Positions 40,977-49,547 of a DNA stretch of 64,000 nucleotides are shown piece after piece; position 1 is the stretch's first letter, and every line of letters starts with the position of its first letter. A program made the position numbers and the translations under genes. The stretch comes from an uncultured Eubacteriales bacterium (GTDB lineage: Bacteria; Bacillota; Clostridia; Christensenellales; CAG-138): assembly GCA_902798825.1 (NCBI GenBank), contig CADBYI010000004.1, positions 1 through 64,000 on the forward strand. The letters are read 5' to 3'. The notes beneath the pieces were generated by a model, which saw only the letters and a list, made by a program, of their open reading frames with translations, was not told the origin of the DNA and did not search any database.

Positions 40977-41372
40977 TCACGGGTCCTGGGGGTCCAGGGG
41001 TTCCAGGGGCTCCTTCGCCGGGGCCGGGGCGGCCGGGCGACCGAAGGCGGCTTCAAAGTCCATCCGGGCGTGCTCGTTCACCAGGGCGCAGAACCGGTCG
41101 TACTGCTCCAGGAACCTGCGTCCCTCCTCCGTGAGGGAGGCGCCGCCACCCTCCTTGCCGCCGGTGGTGGTGTTCAAGAGGGCAAAGCCCAGCTCCCGCT
41201 CCGCCCGGCGGATGATGGCCCAGGCCTTCGAATAGGCCATGCCCATGGACATGGTGGCCTGACGGATGGAGCGATACTCCTCCACCCGATGGAGGAGCAC
41301 GGCGATGCCCGGTCCGAAGAACTTTTCCACCCCCATGATCCGGGGCGAGACGACGAAGCGGATATCGTTCAT
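40977..41372 (-). CDS. ModE-like winged-helix regulator
   Basis: 131 aa. N-terminal LysR/ModE-type helix-turn-helix (HRVEEYRSIRQATMSMGMAYSKAW, then IIRRAERELGFALLNTTTGGKEGGG, LTEEGRRFLEQY). It lacks the molybdate-binding TOBE domains of full ModE, ending in a Pro/Ala tail. Such short forms are found beside molybdate or metal genes, none of which is visible here. Start 41372 follows GGAGGTG; promoter TTGCCT/17/TATACT. Confidence 0.85.
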   Translation of the reverse strand: MNDIRFVVSPRIMGVEKFFGPGIAVLLHRVEEYRSIRQATMSMGMAYSKAWAIIRRAERELGFALLNTTTGGKEGGGASLTEEGRRFLEQYDRFCALVNEHARMDFEAAFGRPAAPAPAKEPLEPLDPQDP

Positions 41373-41396
41373 GAGCACACACCTCCAATTATATTC

Positions 41397-41425
41397 AGTA
41401 TACCGCAAAAGGACAAATCAGGCAA
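41397..41425 (-). promoter_or_regulatory. Promoter of the ModE-like operon
   Basis: On the minus strand TTGCCT (41420-41425), 17-nt spacer, TATACT (41397-41402). Confidence 0.65.
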
Positions 41426-41437
41426 GACTAAGTCCCA

Positions 41438-41467
41438 TTGACAGAAAAAACAGGCCCATGGTATACT
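41438..41467 (+). promoter_or_regulatory. Promoter of the SdpI-like gene
   Basis: TTGACA (41438-41443), 18-nt spacer, TATACT (41462-41467), then AAAGGAGG before the ATG. Confidence 0.7.
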
Positions 41468-41488
41468 GGCAAAAAAGGAGGTGGGCCC

Positions 41489-41866
41489 ATGGGTTTTTGG
41501 ATCTTCATGACCGCCATGGCGGCGCTGACCCCGCTGACCATGCTGCTGCTCGGGGCCAGGTTCGAGAAAAAGCCGCCCAAGCGCACCTCCGTATTCGGCT
41601 ATAAGACCGCCATGTCCTGCAAAAACGACGATACCTGGGACTTCGCCCAGCGGTACATCGGCCGGCTCTGGCGCATATGGGGTCTAGCGGCCACGGTCAT
41701 ATCCCTCCTCGTGATGCTCCTGCTCCTGAACCGGGATATGCCCACCGTGGGCTACGGGGCCCTGATCCTCATCTGCGTCCAGCTATTCCCCCTGATCGGC
41801 TGCATCTTCCCCACGGAACGGGCCCTGAAGGAGACCTTCGACCGGTTCGGGCAGCGGATCCGATGA
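41489..41866 (+). CDS. SdpI-family membrane protein
   Basis: 125 aa with three membrane segments. The cytoplasmic motif FGYKTAMSCKNDDTWDFAQRY is the SdpI/YfhL-type signature (GYRT...N...W..A). SdpI protects Bacillus from the SdpC toxin; isolated homologues are common and of unknown role. No sdpC-like toxin gene nearby. Starts behind AAAGGAGG with a strong promoter. Confidence 0.85.
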   Translation: MGFWIFMTAMAALTPLTMLLLGARFEKKPPKRTSVFGYKTAMSCKNDDTWDFAQRYIGRLWRIWGLAATVISLLVMLLLLNRDMPTVGYGALILICVQLFPLIGCIFPTERALKETFDRFGQRIR

Positions 41867-41915
41867 AGCCCTTCGCTCCCCTTTCCTGAAAGAAACGAGT
41901 CCGCCCAAAAATACA

Positions 41916-41981
41916 AATGGGAAGTATGGCCAATGCTGTACTTCCCATTATTCTTCTCAGGTTTCTCTTTTTCCGCCGCTT
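41916..41981. repeat. Dispersed hairpin repeat, copy E5, abutting the thrS stop
   Basis: AATGGGAAGTA (41916-41926)/TACTTCCCATT (41939-41949), then ATTCTTCTCAGGTTTCTC and TTTTTCCGCCGCTTT, shared with copy E6 (49434-49523). The element runs directly into the thrS stop codon, and its second hairpin is incomplete. Confidence 0.65.
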
Positions 41982-43906
41982 TATTTCGCCTTGGAGGCGA
42001 TCTCCTTTTGAACCATGGCCTGGAACTGCTCCAATGTCATGGCGCCCAGATCCCCCCTGTTCCGGGAGCGGACGGACACCACGCCGTTCTCCACGTCCCG
42101 ATCGCCGATGACCAGCATATAGGGCACCTTCATCATCTGGGCTTCCCGGATCTTATAGCCCAGCTTCTCGTTCCGATCGTCCACTTCCACCCGGATGCCC
42201 GCCTTCTGCAGCTGCTCGGCGATGGCGTGGGAGGCGTCCATGGTCCGGTCCGTGATGGGCAGCACCCGGACCTGCTCCGGGGCCAGCCAGGTGGGGAAGT
42301 TGCCGGCGGTCTCCTCGATGAGGAAGGCCATGAACCGATCGAGGGAGCCCAGGATGGCCCGGTGCAGCACCACGGGGGTCCGCTCCTTGCCGTCCTTGTC
42401 GATGTAGGTCAGGTTGAACCGGGCGGGCAGGCAGAAGTCCAGCTGGCAGGTGGACAGGGTGTACTCCGCGCCCACGGCGGGGACCACGTTCACGTCCAGC
42501 TTGGGCCCGTAGAAGGCGGCCTCGCCGATCTCCTCGGTGTACTCAAGGCCCAGGGAGTTGAGCACGTCCCGCAGGGCGTTCTCGGCGGTGTTCCACATCT
42601 CGTCGTCGTCGTGATACTTCACCTTGTCCTTGGGGTCCCGCAGGGACAGGACGCAGCGATAGTCCTTGATGCCGAAGTCCTTATAGGTGGTGAAGATCAA
42701 GTCCACCACCTTGGCGAACTCGTCCTTGATCTGCTCGGGGGTGACGAACAGATGGGCGTCGTTCTGGCAGAAGTGCCGCCCCCGCTCGATGCCCTTCAGG
42801 GTGCCGGAGGCCTCATAGCGGAAATCGTGGGCGATCTCGCCGATGCGCACGGGCAGATTCCGGTAGGAGTGGGAGGTGTTGGCGTAGATGCGCATGTGGT
42901 GGGGGCAGTTCATGGGCCGCAGCACATAGGTCTCGTCCTCCACCTTCATGGCGGGGAACATGTTCTGCTGATAGTGGTCCCAGTGGCCGGAGATCTTGTA
43001 CAGGTCCACCGTGCCCACGCAGGGGGTCAGCACGTGCTGGTAGCCGGACTGGATCTCCTTGTCCCGGATATAGTTTTCCAGGATCCGCCACAGGGTATAG
43101 CCCCGGGGCAGGAACATGGGCAGACCCTTGCCCACCAGCTCGTCGGACATGAACAGACCCAACTCCCGGCCCAGCTTCCGATGGTCCCGCTTCTTGGCCT
43201 CCTCCAGTTTCTCGATGTAGGCGTCCAAGTCCGCCTTCTTCTCAAAGGCCGTGGCGTAGATGCGCTGGAGCATCTTGTTCTTTTCCGAACCCCGCCAGTA
43301 GGCGCCGGCCACGGACATGATCTTCACGTTCTTCACCTTGCCGGTGGACACGACGTGAGGGCCCGCGCACAGATCCACGAACTCGCCCTGCTGATAGAAG
43401 CTGATGACGGCGTCCTCAGGCAGATCGTTTATGAGCTCCACCTTGTAGGGCTCGCCCCGCTTCTCCATATACTCGATGGCCTCCTGCCGGGGCAGTTCGA
43501 AGCGCTCCTCCTTCAGGTTCTCGGCGATGATCCTGTTCATCTCCTTTTCGATCTTCTCGATGTCCTCCGGGGTGAAGGACGCCTCCCGATCGAAGTCGTA
43601 ATAGAAGCCGTTGTCGATGGCGGGGCCGATGGCCAGCTTGGTCTCGGGGAACAGGCGCTTCACGGCCTGGGCCAAAATGTGGGAGCCCGTGTGCCGCAGC
43701 GTCCAGCGGCCGTCGGCGTCCTCGAATGTGAGGAGCTTCAGCTCGCAGTCCTTTTCGATGGGACGGAAGGCGTCCGCCCGCTGACCGTCGATGGTGCAGC
43801 CCAGGGTGGCCTTGACAAGCCGCGGGGAAATGGAGGCCGCGATGTCCAGGGCCGTGCTGCCGTTCTGGTATTCCCGCTTCGATCCGTCGGGGAAGGTGAT
43901 GATCAT
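41981..43906 (-). CDS. thrS: Threonyl-tRNA synthetase
   Basis: 641 aa with TGS domain (residues 1-60), editing domain with HTGSHILAQA, and class II core: motif 2 FRYEASGTLKGIERGRHFCQND, motif 3 GSLDRFMAFLIEE, zinc ligands in the catalytic site (MNCPHHMRIY). Charges tRNA(Thr). Upstream on the minus strand lies a T-box leader with an ACC specifier; between the T-box terminator and the start codon is a 290-nt stretch filled by repeats. Confidence 0.97.
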   Translation of the reverse strand: MIITFPDGSKREYQNGSTALDIAASISPRLVKATLGCTIDGQRADAFRPIEKDCELKLLTFEDADGRWTLRHTGSHILAQAVKRLFPETKLAIGPAIDNGFYYDFDREASFTPEDIEKIEKEMNRIIAENLKEERFELPRQEAIEYMEKRGEPYKVELINDLPEDAVISFYQQGEFVDLCAGPHVVSTGKVKNVKIMSVAGAYWRGSEKNKMLQRIYATAFEKKADLDAYIEKLEEAKKRDHRKLGRELGLFMSDELVGKGLPMFLPRGYTLWRILENYIRDKEIQSGYQHVLTPCVGTVDLYKISGHWDHYQQNMFPAMKVEDETYVLRPMNCPHHMRIYANTSHSYRNLPVRIGEIAHDFRYEASGTLKGIERGRHFCQNDAHLFVTPEQIKDEFAKVVDLIFTTYKDFGIKDYRCVLSLRDPKDKVKYHDDDEMWNTAENALRDVLNSLGLEYTEEIGEAAFYGPKLDVNVVPAVGAEYTLSTCQLDFCLPARFNLTYIDKDGKERTPVVLHRAILGSLDRFMAFLIEETAGNFPTWLAPEQVRVLPITDRTMDASHAIAEQLQKAGIRVEVDDRNEKLGYKIREAQMMKVPYMLVIGDRDVENGVVSVRSRNRGDLGAMTLEQFQAMVQKEIASKAK

Positions 43907-44038
43907 GGTTGTTTCCTCTCTTTCTTCTTGACACTATGTTTGCCTAAATACCGGTTTTATGCGCTCACCGGGCAACGCAAGCGCGGTGTAGCCGCGCGCA
44001 CGCTGCCATCGAAGGAAGAACGCACGGCTGAAATCCGT

Positions 44039-44131
44039 CAAATCCAGCGACATGTGCGGTGGATTTGACTCCTTGCAGATCCCGCCGCCCGATACGCCGC
44101 TGGCGTATAGGCGGGAACTGGGAGCGAAGCG
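44039..44131. repeat. Dispersed structured repeat, family X, copy 2
   Basis: CAAATCC/GGATTTG hairpin (44039-44067) with GCGACATG in its loop, CCTTGCAG, stem TCCCGCC (44080-44086)/GGCGGGA (44110-44116) enclosing ATACGCC/GGCGTAT, then CTGGGAGCGAAGC. Matches copy 1 at 12682-12792 with compensatory stem changes. Lies between the thrS T-box and the thrS start. Confidence 0.7.
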
Positions 44132-44158
44132 AATGCGGAGCACCCGCCACAGCGACCT

Positions 44159-44190
44159 CAAATCGTTGAAAACCTGTTTTCAACGATTTG
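44159..44190. repeat. CAAATCG-ended hairpin, copy 2
   Basis: A 15-bp perfect stem (44159-44173 with 44176-44190, loop CT). Shares the ends CAAATCG/CGATTTG with the hairpin at 12619-12639. Confidence 0.6.
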
Positions 44191-44194
44191 AATG

Positions 44195-44406
44195 AAAAAG
44201 CCCCAATGTCCGAAAGGACACTGGGGCGCTGTTGCGCGGTTCCACCCAAGCTTATCACTCGCATCCGGCGATACGGGGCCGGTCCCCCTCCGGGTCGCCG
44301 GGCGGTCTTCCCCTCCCGCTCCCTGCGCGCCTTGCAGCCGACGAGCGCGCTCTCTGACAGGTCACGGACGAGTGAGGGTACTGCTTCCCGGGTCCTTCCC
44401 GAAATT
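44195..44406 (-). ncRNA. T-box leader of thrS
   Basis: Minus-strand T-box sequence GGGTGGAACCGCG (about 44235-44247), terminator GCCCCAGTGTCC/GGACATTGGGGC (44200-44227) followed by TTTTTCATT, and a specifier-loop context GAAG-ACC (ACC, Thr, at 44304-44306). Uncharged tRNA(Thr) is expected to stabilise the antiterminator and allow thrS transcription. Confidence 0.9.
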
Positions 44407-44412
44407 AGAGCT

Positions 44413-44440
44413 ATTATACCACGCCTGTTCCCCCTGTCAA
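44413..44440 (-). promoter_or_regulatory. Promoter of the thrS T-box transcript
   Basis: On the minus strand TTGACA (44435-44440), 16-nt spacer, TATAAT (44413-44418). Confidence 0.75.
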
Positions 44441-44487
44441 GGGAAATTCCTGCCGGATGCCCGTGCCTCGGCCTGCTTTCTTTTCAA

Positions 44488-44516
44488 TTGACACTTGCCC
44501 CCAATCTATGTAAAAT
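44488..44516 (+). promoter_or_regulatory. Promoter of the yybS-gdpP operon, leaderless
   Basis: Consensus-like TTGACA (44488-44493), 17-nt spacer, TAAAAT (44511-44516), then GGGAGC and the ATG at 44523. Confidence 0.7.
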
Positions 44517-44522
44517 GGGAGC

Positions 44523-45464
44523 ATGGAGAATAGCAGGGGAAAACCGAATGGACTGGTCTGGGGCCTGTGGCTGGGCCTCAGCGTCATGGGCGGGGTCAGC
44601 GTATACTACTACCCCCTGTTCGTGCTGACCATGTTCGTGGTCCCCGCCATCTGGGCCGCCATGGCTTTTCGGACACATCCCATGCTGCTGGCGGTGGCCG
44701 GGGCCCTGGTGTTCCTCTTCGGGAACTTGATGGGCTACGGCACCATGAGCTGCCTGTGCATCCTGGGCATGGTCGCGCCGGCGGGCATCTGCCTGTGGTA
44801 CAGCCAAAGGGAGCGCCTGGGGAACTTCCAAAGCGTGCTCTATGTGGCGGTCCTGCTGACCTTCGGCCTGTTTCTCATCTTCTGCGTGCCGGATCTTTTG
44901 GAAACCGGCGACCCCTACGCCTCCCTCCGCAGCTACTTTTCCCAGGTACCGGCCATGTTCGAGGGCACCTATCTGTACGACACGGCCAAGTCTCTGGTGA
45001 GCCGGATCGACGAAATGATCGTCGCCTGCTTCTTCGCCTTCGCCGGGGCCTATGCCCTGTTCAACGTGCTGCTTCTCCACGCCTTCAACCGGAAGCAGAA
45101 GGACATGCCTCTGTGCCCTCTGGGGGCCTTCGGCACCTGGTACGCCCCCTATGGGTATGTGATGGTCCTGGGGGGATTGGGCCTGCTGGCCACCCTGGCG
45201 ACCGCCGTGGTGGATTCGGCCACGCTCACCGCATTGAGCCTGCTTCTCTATGAGATGTGGGCCCTGCCCCTGCTGGTCACGGGGGCCAACGCGCTCTATT
45301 CCCTGCTGGGCCGCCGATTGCCCATGGCCCGGCTGAAGCTCATATACGGTCTGCTGCTGGGCTCCACCTTGGTGTTCGCCCCCCAGTTCGGGCAGGTTCT
45401 GCTGCTGCTGTTGGGGCTCACCGGCGTCATCCGCAGGCGGCGGATCGGAAAGGAACAGCGATGA
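44523..45464 (+). CDS. YybS-family (DUF2232) membrane protein
   Basis: 313 aa, about eight membrane segments, with FFAFAGAYALFNVLLLHAFNRK and a final charged tail RRRRIGKEQ. DUF2232 genes sit before gdpP in many Firmicutes, as here. Function unknown. ATG lies 6 nt after a -10 box and has no Shine-Dalgarno site, so leaderless initiation is likely. Stop overlaps the gdpP start (ATGA). Confidence 0.88.
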   Translation: MENSRGKPNGLVWGLWLGLSVMGGVSVYYYPLFVLTMFVVPAIWAAMAFRTHPMLLAVAGALVFLFGNLMGYGTMSCLCILGMVAPAGICLWYSQRERLGNFQSVLYVAVLLTFGLFLIFCVPDLLETGDPYASLRSYFSQVPAMFEGTYLYDTAKSLVSRIDEMIVACFFAFAGAYALFNVLLLHAFNRKQKDMPLCPLGAFGTWYAPYGYVMVLGGLGLLATLATAVVDSATLTALSLLLYEMWALPLLVTGANALYSLLGRRLPMARLKLIYGLLLGSTLVFAPQFGQVLLLLLGLTGVIRRRRIGKEQR

Positions 45465-47449
45465 AACGATATCGGGGGGTCCTTATCTTTTTGGCCGTGG
45501 CTTTGCTGGCCCTGGCCGGGACGGTGTTCTATTACGATCGAACCCTGGGCTACGTTTGCCTGGGGGCGGCCGTCTTCGTCACGCTCGTCATGCTGCTGCT
45601 GCTCGTCCGGGTGGCCCGGCGGCAGCAGGCCCTCATGGACACGGTCTTCGCGGACAACGGCAGCGCCGCCTCGGAGCTGGTCCGCAAGGTGGACATACCC
45701 GCCCTGATTTTGGACATGAACGGCCGGATCGTCTGGCGCAACGACGCCCTCGCCGCCGTGTTCGAGGGGAAGAACGTGCTGGAGGTGCTCCCTGCCTTCA
45801 AGCCCGCCCAGCCCACGGTCCAGCAGATTCTGCTGGCGGGCACCAACTTCCAGGTCATGACCATGCCCATCCGCAGGCCCAACACCAAGAAAAAGCTGCT
45901 GTTCCAGTATTGGCTGGACAGGACCGAGGCCGCCCACTATCAGCGGCTCTACACCGAGCAGATGCCCTACGTGATGCTGGTGTACATGGACAACTACGAG
46001 GAGCTGACCGGAGATCGGCAGTTCCACGGCACGGCGGTGCTGGCGGAGGTGGAGCGGCTGGTGGCCGAGCTCTGCCGCCGAACCGGCGGCATCTATCGCC
46101 GGTATGAGAACGGCCGCTTCCTCTGCGTGCTGGAAGCGTCCGAGGTCAACAAGATCGAAAAGGAAAAGTTTCACCTGTTGGAGAGCGCCCGCCGCCTGGA
46201 GACGGGCACCGGCGCCACGGTGTCCCTGTCCGTGTCCGTGGGCATCGCGCCCAGGATCGCCCAATCCGAGGAGGGCGCCCGCACCGCCATGGAGCTGGCG
46301 CTGGGCCGGGGCGGCGACCAGGCCGTGGTCCGGGAGGGGGCCGAATATCGGTTCTACGGCGGCAAGAATCAGCAGGACGCGCGGCAAAGCCGGGTGAAGA
46401 TGCGCCTGTTCGCCAAGGCCCTCCATCAGCTCATCGAGGGCGGCGGGGACGTGTTCATCATGGGCCACAAGAACCCGGACATGGACTGCCTGGGCGCGGC
46501 TCTGGGCGTGGCCACCTGTGTGCAGCACACCCGTATGCGGGCCTATCTGGTGCTGAGCGAACCCAACGAGGCCACCGCCGACGCCCTGCGGGAGATGGAG
46601 CGGATCGGCCTGGCGGACAAGCTCCTCATCACCGGGCCCCAGGCTTTGGAGCTGGTGAAGCCCAACTCCGTGGTGGTGGTGGTGGACACCCAGCGGCCCA
46701 TGATGACCGACTGTCCGGCGCTGCTGGATCGGGTGGAAAAGCTGGTGCTGATCGACCATCATCGCCGCAGCGCGGACTACATCGAAAACCCCACCCTCCA
46801 CTATCTGGAGTCCAGGGCCTCCTCCGCCTCGGAGATGGTCACGGAGGTCATCCAGTATTACGACGAGTCCGTGCGGCCCGACAGCTTCGTGTGCAGCGCC
46901 CTGCTGGCCGGCATCGAGCTGGACACCAAGCAGTTCGTCTTCAACGTGGGCAGCCGCACCTTCGAGGCCGCGGGCTACCTGCGGCGGAACGGGGCGGATC
47001 TGACGCTGGTCAAGACCATGTTCCAGAACGACTTCGACAGCTTCGTCCAGGTGGCCAAGACCGTGGAGACCGCCAGCATCGGCGCGGACGGCATCGCCAT
47101 CGCGGCCTGCGAGGCGGGGCTGGCGTCGCCCCAGCTCATCGCGGCCCGGGCGGCGGACGAGCTGTTGAAGGTGAAGGGCGTGAAGGCCGCCTTCACCCTG
47201 GCGGATATGGGGGACTATATCAACATATCCGGCCGGAGCTACGGCCTCGTGAACGTGCAGATGATCTTGGAGCAGCTGGGCGGCGGCGGCCATCTGACCA
47301 TGGCCGGGGCCCAGATCCGAAACCGGACGCTGGCGGAGGCCGAGGAGATGCTGCGCAGCTGTGTCCGGCCCCAGGAGCTCCCCGAGGCCCGGCACAGGGC
47401 CCACGAGGAGGAGCCCGCGGAGCTGCCCGGCGAGGCGCCCCAGGAATGA
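45461..47449 (+). CDS. gdpP: Cyclic-di-AMP phosphodiesterase GdpP
   Basis: 662 aa: two membrane helices (about 7-50), a PAS-like region (ALILDMNGRIVWRNDALAAVF), a degenerate GGDEF domain, then DHH (GHKNPDMDCLGAALG and DHH at 432-434) and DHHA1 (GGGGHLTMAGAQI) domains. Degrades c-di-AMP to pApA. Overlaps yybS by 4 nt and precedes rplI and dnaB, the conserved order. Confidence 0.95.
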   Translation: MKRYRGVLIFLAVALLALAGTVFYYDRTLGYVCLGAAVFVTLVMLLLLVRVARRQQALMDTVFADNGSAASELVRKVDIPALILDMNGRIVWRNDALAAVFEGKNVLEVLPAFKPAQPTVQQILLAGTNFQVMTMPIRRPNTKKKLLFQYWLDRTEAAHYQRLYTEQMPYVMLVYMDNYEELTGDRQFHGTAVLAEVERLVAELCRRTGGIYRRYENGRFLCVLEASEVNKIEKEKFHLLESARRLETGTGATVSLSVSVGIAPRIAQSEEGARTAMELALGRGGDQAVVREGAEYRFYGGKNQQDARQSRVKMRLFAKALHQLIEGGGDVFIMGHKNPDMDCLGAALGVATCVQHTRMRAYLVLSEPNEATADALREMERIGLADKLLITGPQALELVKPNSVVVVVDTQRPMMTDCPALLDRVEKLVLIDHHRRSADYIENPTLHYLESRASSASEMVTEVIQYYDESVRPDSFVCSALLAGIELDTKQFVFNVGSRTFEAAGYLRRNGADLTLVKTMFQNDFDSFVQVAKTVETASIGADGIAIAACEAGLASPQLIAARAADELLKVKGVKAAFTLADMGDYINISGRSYGLVNVQMILEQLGGGGHLTMAGAQIRNRTLAEAEEMLRSCVRPQELPEARHRAHEEEPAELPGEAPQE

Positions 47450-47585
47450 TTTTCTGAGGAGCGAACCCCAGGGACGGACCCGGCGCGGTTTCGCGCCATC
47501 CGACAGATCAGCCTTTGCTGCGGACCGGCGCAGCATGTTTTACAGGCGTCACCGGCAAAATTGTAAAAAGGGGATGGAAATCAAC

Positions 47586-48032
47586 ATGAAGGTCGTATTG
47601 GAACAGGACGTGAAGGGCACCGGCAAGAAGGGCGAAGTGGTGAACGTATCCGACGGATACGCCCGCAACTTCCTGCTGCCCCGGAAGATGGCCTCCCCGG
47701 CGGACTCCTCCGCGGTGAACGCCATGAACATCCAAAAGAGCGCCGCCCAGCACCGGAAGTTCGAGGCCGGCGTAAAGGCCCGGGAACTGGCCAAAAAGCT
47801 GGACAACGCCGTGGTGAAGGTCCCCGTCCGGGTGGGCGAAAACGGCAAGATGTTCGGCACCGTCTCTGGCAAGGAGGTGGCCGCCGCCATCGAGGAACAG
47901 CTGGGTCTCACCGTGGACAAGAAGAAGATCAGCCTGGACACCGTCCGCGCCACCGGGGAATACGTGGCCAAGCTCTCCCTGTTCGAGGAGGTCAAGGCCA
48001 ACCTGAAGGTCATCGTCGAGGAACAGAAATAA
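47586..48032 (+). CDS. rplI: 50S ribosomal protein L9
   Basis: 148 aa, standard length. N-domain MKVVLEQDVKGTGKKGEVV and NFLLPRKMA, central helix, C-domain ending EEVKANLKVIVEE. Ribosome site GGGGATGG. The 136-nt gap after gdpP holds a small GC hairpin and no other recognised feature. Two nt before dnaB. Confidence 0.97.
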   Translation: MKVVLEQDVKGTGKKGEVVNVSDGYARNFLLPRKMASPADSSAVNAMNIQKSAAQHRKFEAGVKARELAKKLDNAVVKVPVRVGENGKMFGTVSGKEVAAAIEEQLGLTVDKKKISLDTVRATGEYVAKLSLFEEVKANLKVIVEEQK

Positions 48033-48033
48033 C

Positions 48034-49368
48034 GTGGAAGAGCGATTGGAACGGGTCCTGCCCAACAATCTGGACGCGGAGAAATCCGTGCTGGGAAGCA
48101 TGCTCCTGGAGAAGGACGCCCTGGAGCTGGTGCTGGAGCAGCTGCGGGTGGAGGACTTTTACAGCGCCGCCCATCAGCACATCTTCGAGGCCATGGCCAA
48201 CATCCGCCAGGCGGGCCACGCCGTGGATTTGGTGACCCTCAGCGAGGAGCTGGAGCGCCGGGGCTTTTTGGACATGGTCGGCGGCGCGGTCTATCTCACC
48301 GAGCTCATGGCCTTCGTGCCCACGGCGGCCAACGTGAGCTATTACGCCAAGATCGTGGAGGAGCGCAGCGTCCAGCGGAGCCTTGTCCACGCCGGCAACG
48401 AGATGATCCGCGACGGCATGAACGACGACAAGGACGTGGAGGAGAGCCTGAATCTGGCGGAGAAGCGGATCTACGACATCTCCATGCGCAAGACCGAGGA
48501 CTCCCTGGCCCCCATCCGGGACATCGTCCCCGACGCCCTCAACGAGATCGGCGATCTGATGGCCCGCAGGGGAAAGCTGACGGGGGTCGCCACGGGCTTC
48601 GTGGATTTGGACCGGATGACCAACGGTCTGCAAAAGTCGGATCTGATCATCGTGGCCGCCCGACCCGCCATGGGCAAATCCGCCTTCGCCCTGAACATCG
48701 CCCAGCACGCCGCCCTGCACGACGGCCGGTCCGTGGTCATCTTCTCCCTGGAGATGAGCAAGGAGCAGCTGGTCATGCGCATGCTCTGCACCGAGGCCGC
48801 CGTGGACTCCCAGCGGATCAAGGAGGGCCTGTTGACCGACGACGAGATGGGCCGCCTCATGGACGCGGCGGAGCCCATGCAGTGGAGCAAGATACACATC
48901 GACGACGGCGGCAACGCCACCGTGGCCAGCATCCGGTCGAAGTGCCGACGGCTCAAGGCCAAGGAGGGTCTGGACCTGGTAATCGTGGACTATATGCAGC
49001 TCATGAACGGCACGGGCATGGGGGGCCGCAAGAGCGATTCAAGGCAGCAGGAGGTCTCCGACATGACCCGGGCCATGAAGCTTCTGGCCCGCGAGCTGGA
49101 CGTGCCCATCATCCTGCTGGCCCAGCTGAACCGGGGTCCCGAGACCCGGCAGGACCACCGTCCCCTGATCGCGGACCTGCGGGAAAGCGGCTCCATCGAG
49201 CAGGACGCGGACATGGTCATCCTGCTGTACCGGCCCCAGGTCTACGACGAATCCCTGGACAACACCTCCTATGCCATCATCGCCAAGCACCGCCACGGCC
49301 CCACCGGCGACGTGGAGCTGGCCTGGCAGGGCGAGTTCACCCGGTTTATGAACCTGGCGAGGGAGTAA
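48034..49368 (+). CDS. dnaB: Replicative DNA helicase DnaB
   Basis: 444 aa. N-terminal helicase-loader domain (LPNNLDAEKSVLGSMLLEKDAL), linker, RecA-like core with Walker A ARPAMGKSAF (about residue 209), Walker B VIVDYMQLM, and the late RHGPTGDVELAW motif. Starts GTG one nt after the rplI stop, with GAGGAAC inside rplI as ribosome site. In Bacillus this protein is named DnaC. Confidence 0.97.
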   Translation: MEERLERVLPNNLDAEKSVLGSMLLEKDALELVLEQLRVEDFYSAAHQHIFEAMANIRQAGHAVDLVTLSEELERRGFLDMVGGAVYLTELMAFVPTAANVSYYAKIVEERSVQRSLVHAGNEMIRDGMNDDKDVEESLNLAEKRIYDISMRKTEDSLAPIRDIVPDALNEIGDLMARRGKLTGVATGFVDLDRMTNGLQKSDLIIVAARPAMGKSAFALNIAQHAALHDGRSVVIFSLEMSKEQLVMRMLCTEAAVDSQRIKEGLLTDDEMGRLMDAAEPMQWSKIHIDDGGNATVASIRSKCRRLKAKEGLDLVIVDYMQLMNGTGMGGRKSDSRQQEVSDMTRAMKLLARELDVPIILLAQLNRGPETRQDHRPLIADLRESGSIEQDADMVILLYRPQVYDESLDNTSYAIIAKHRHGPTGDVELAWQGEFTRFMNLARE

Positions 49369-49391
49369 GCGGACCGTACCCAAAGCCCGAT

Positions 49392-49523
49392 CCCTTTTCC
49401 TGGCAAGAAAAAGGGCAAAACGAACGGTAAGAAGGGAGTATGGCTTCGGTATACTCCCCATTATTATTCTTAAGTTTCTCTTTTTCCGCCGCTTTTTCTA
49501 TTTGTAGAAAGAGAAAAAGCGGC
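49392..49523. repeat. Composite hairpin repeat, copy E6
   Basis: CCCTTTTCCTGGCAAGAAAAAGGG-type hairpin (49392-49415), GGGAGTAT/ATACTCCC hairpin (49434-49458), ATTATTCTTAAGTTTCTC linker, and type A hairpin GCCGCTTTTTCT/AGAAAAAGCGGC (49488-49523). Middle and type A parts match copy E5. Confidence 0.7.
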
Positions 49524-49547
49524 AAAAGAAAGACACAGGAGACCCCT

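Noticed and set aside
41933-44068. 711-codon plus-strand open frame
   Set aside because: Antisense to thrS; low-complexity Leu/Val/Gly/His composition and no ribosome site.
45296-47536. 746-codon minus-strand open frame
   Set aside because: Antisense to gdpP, whose domains are unmistakable on the plus strand.
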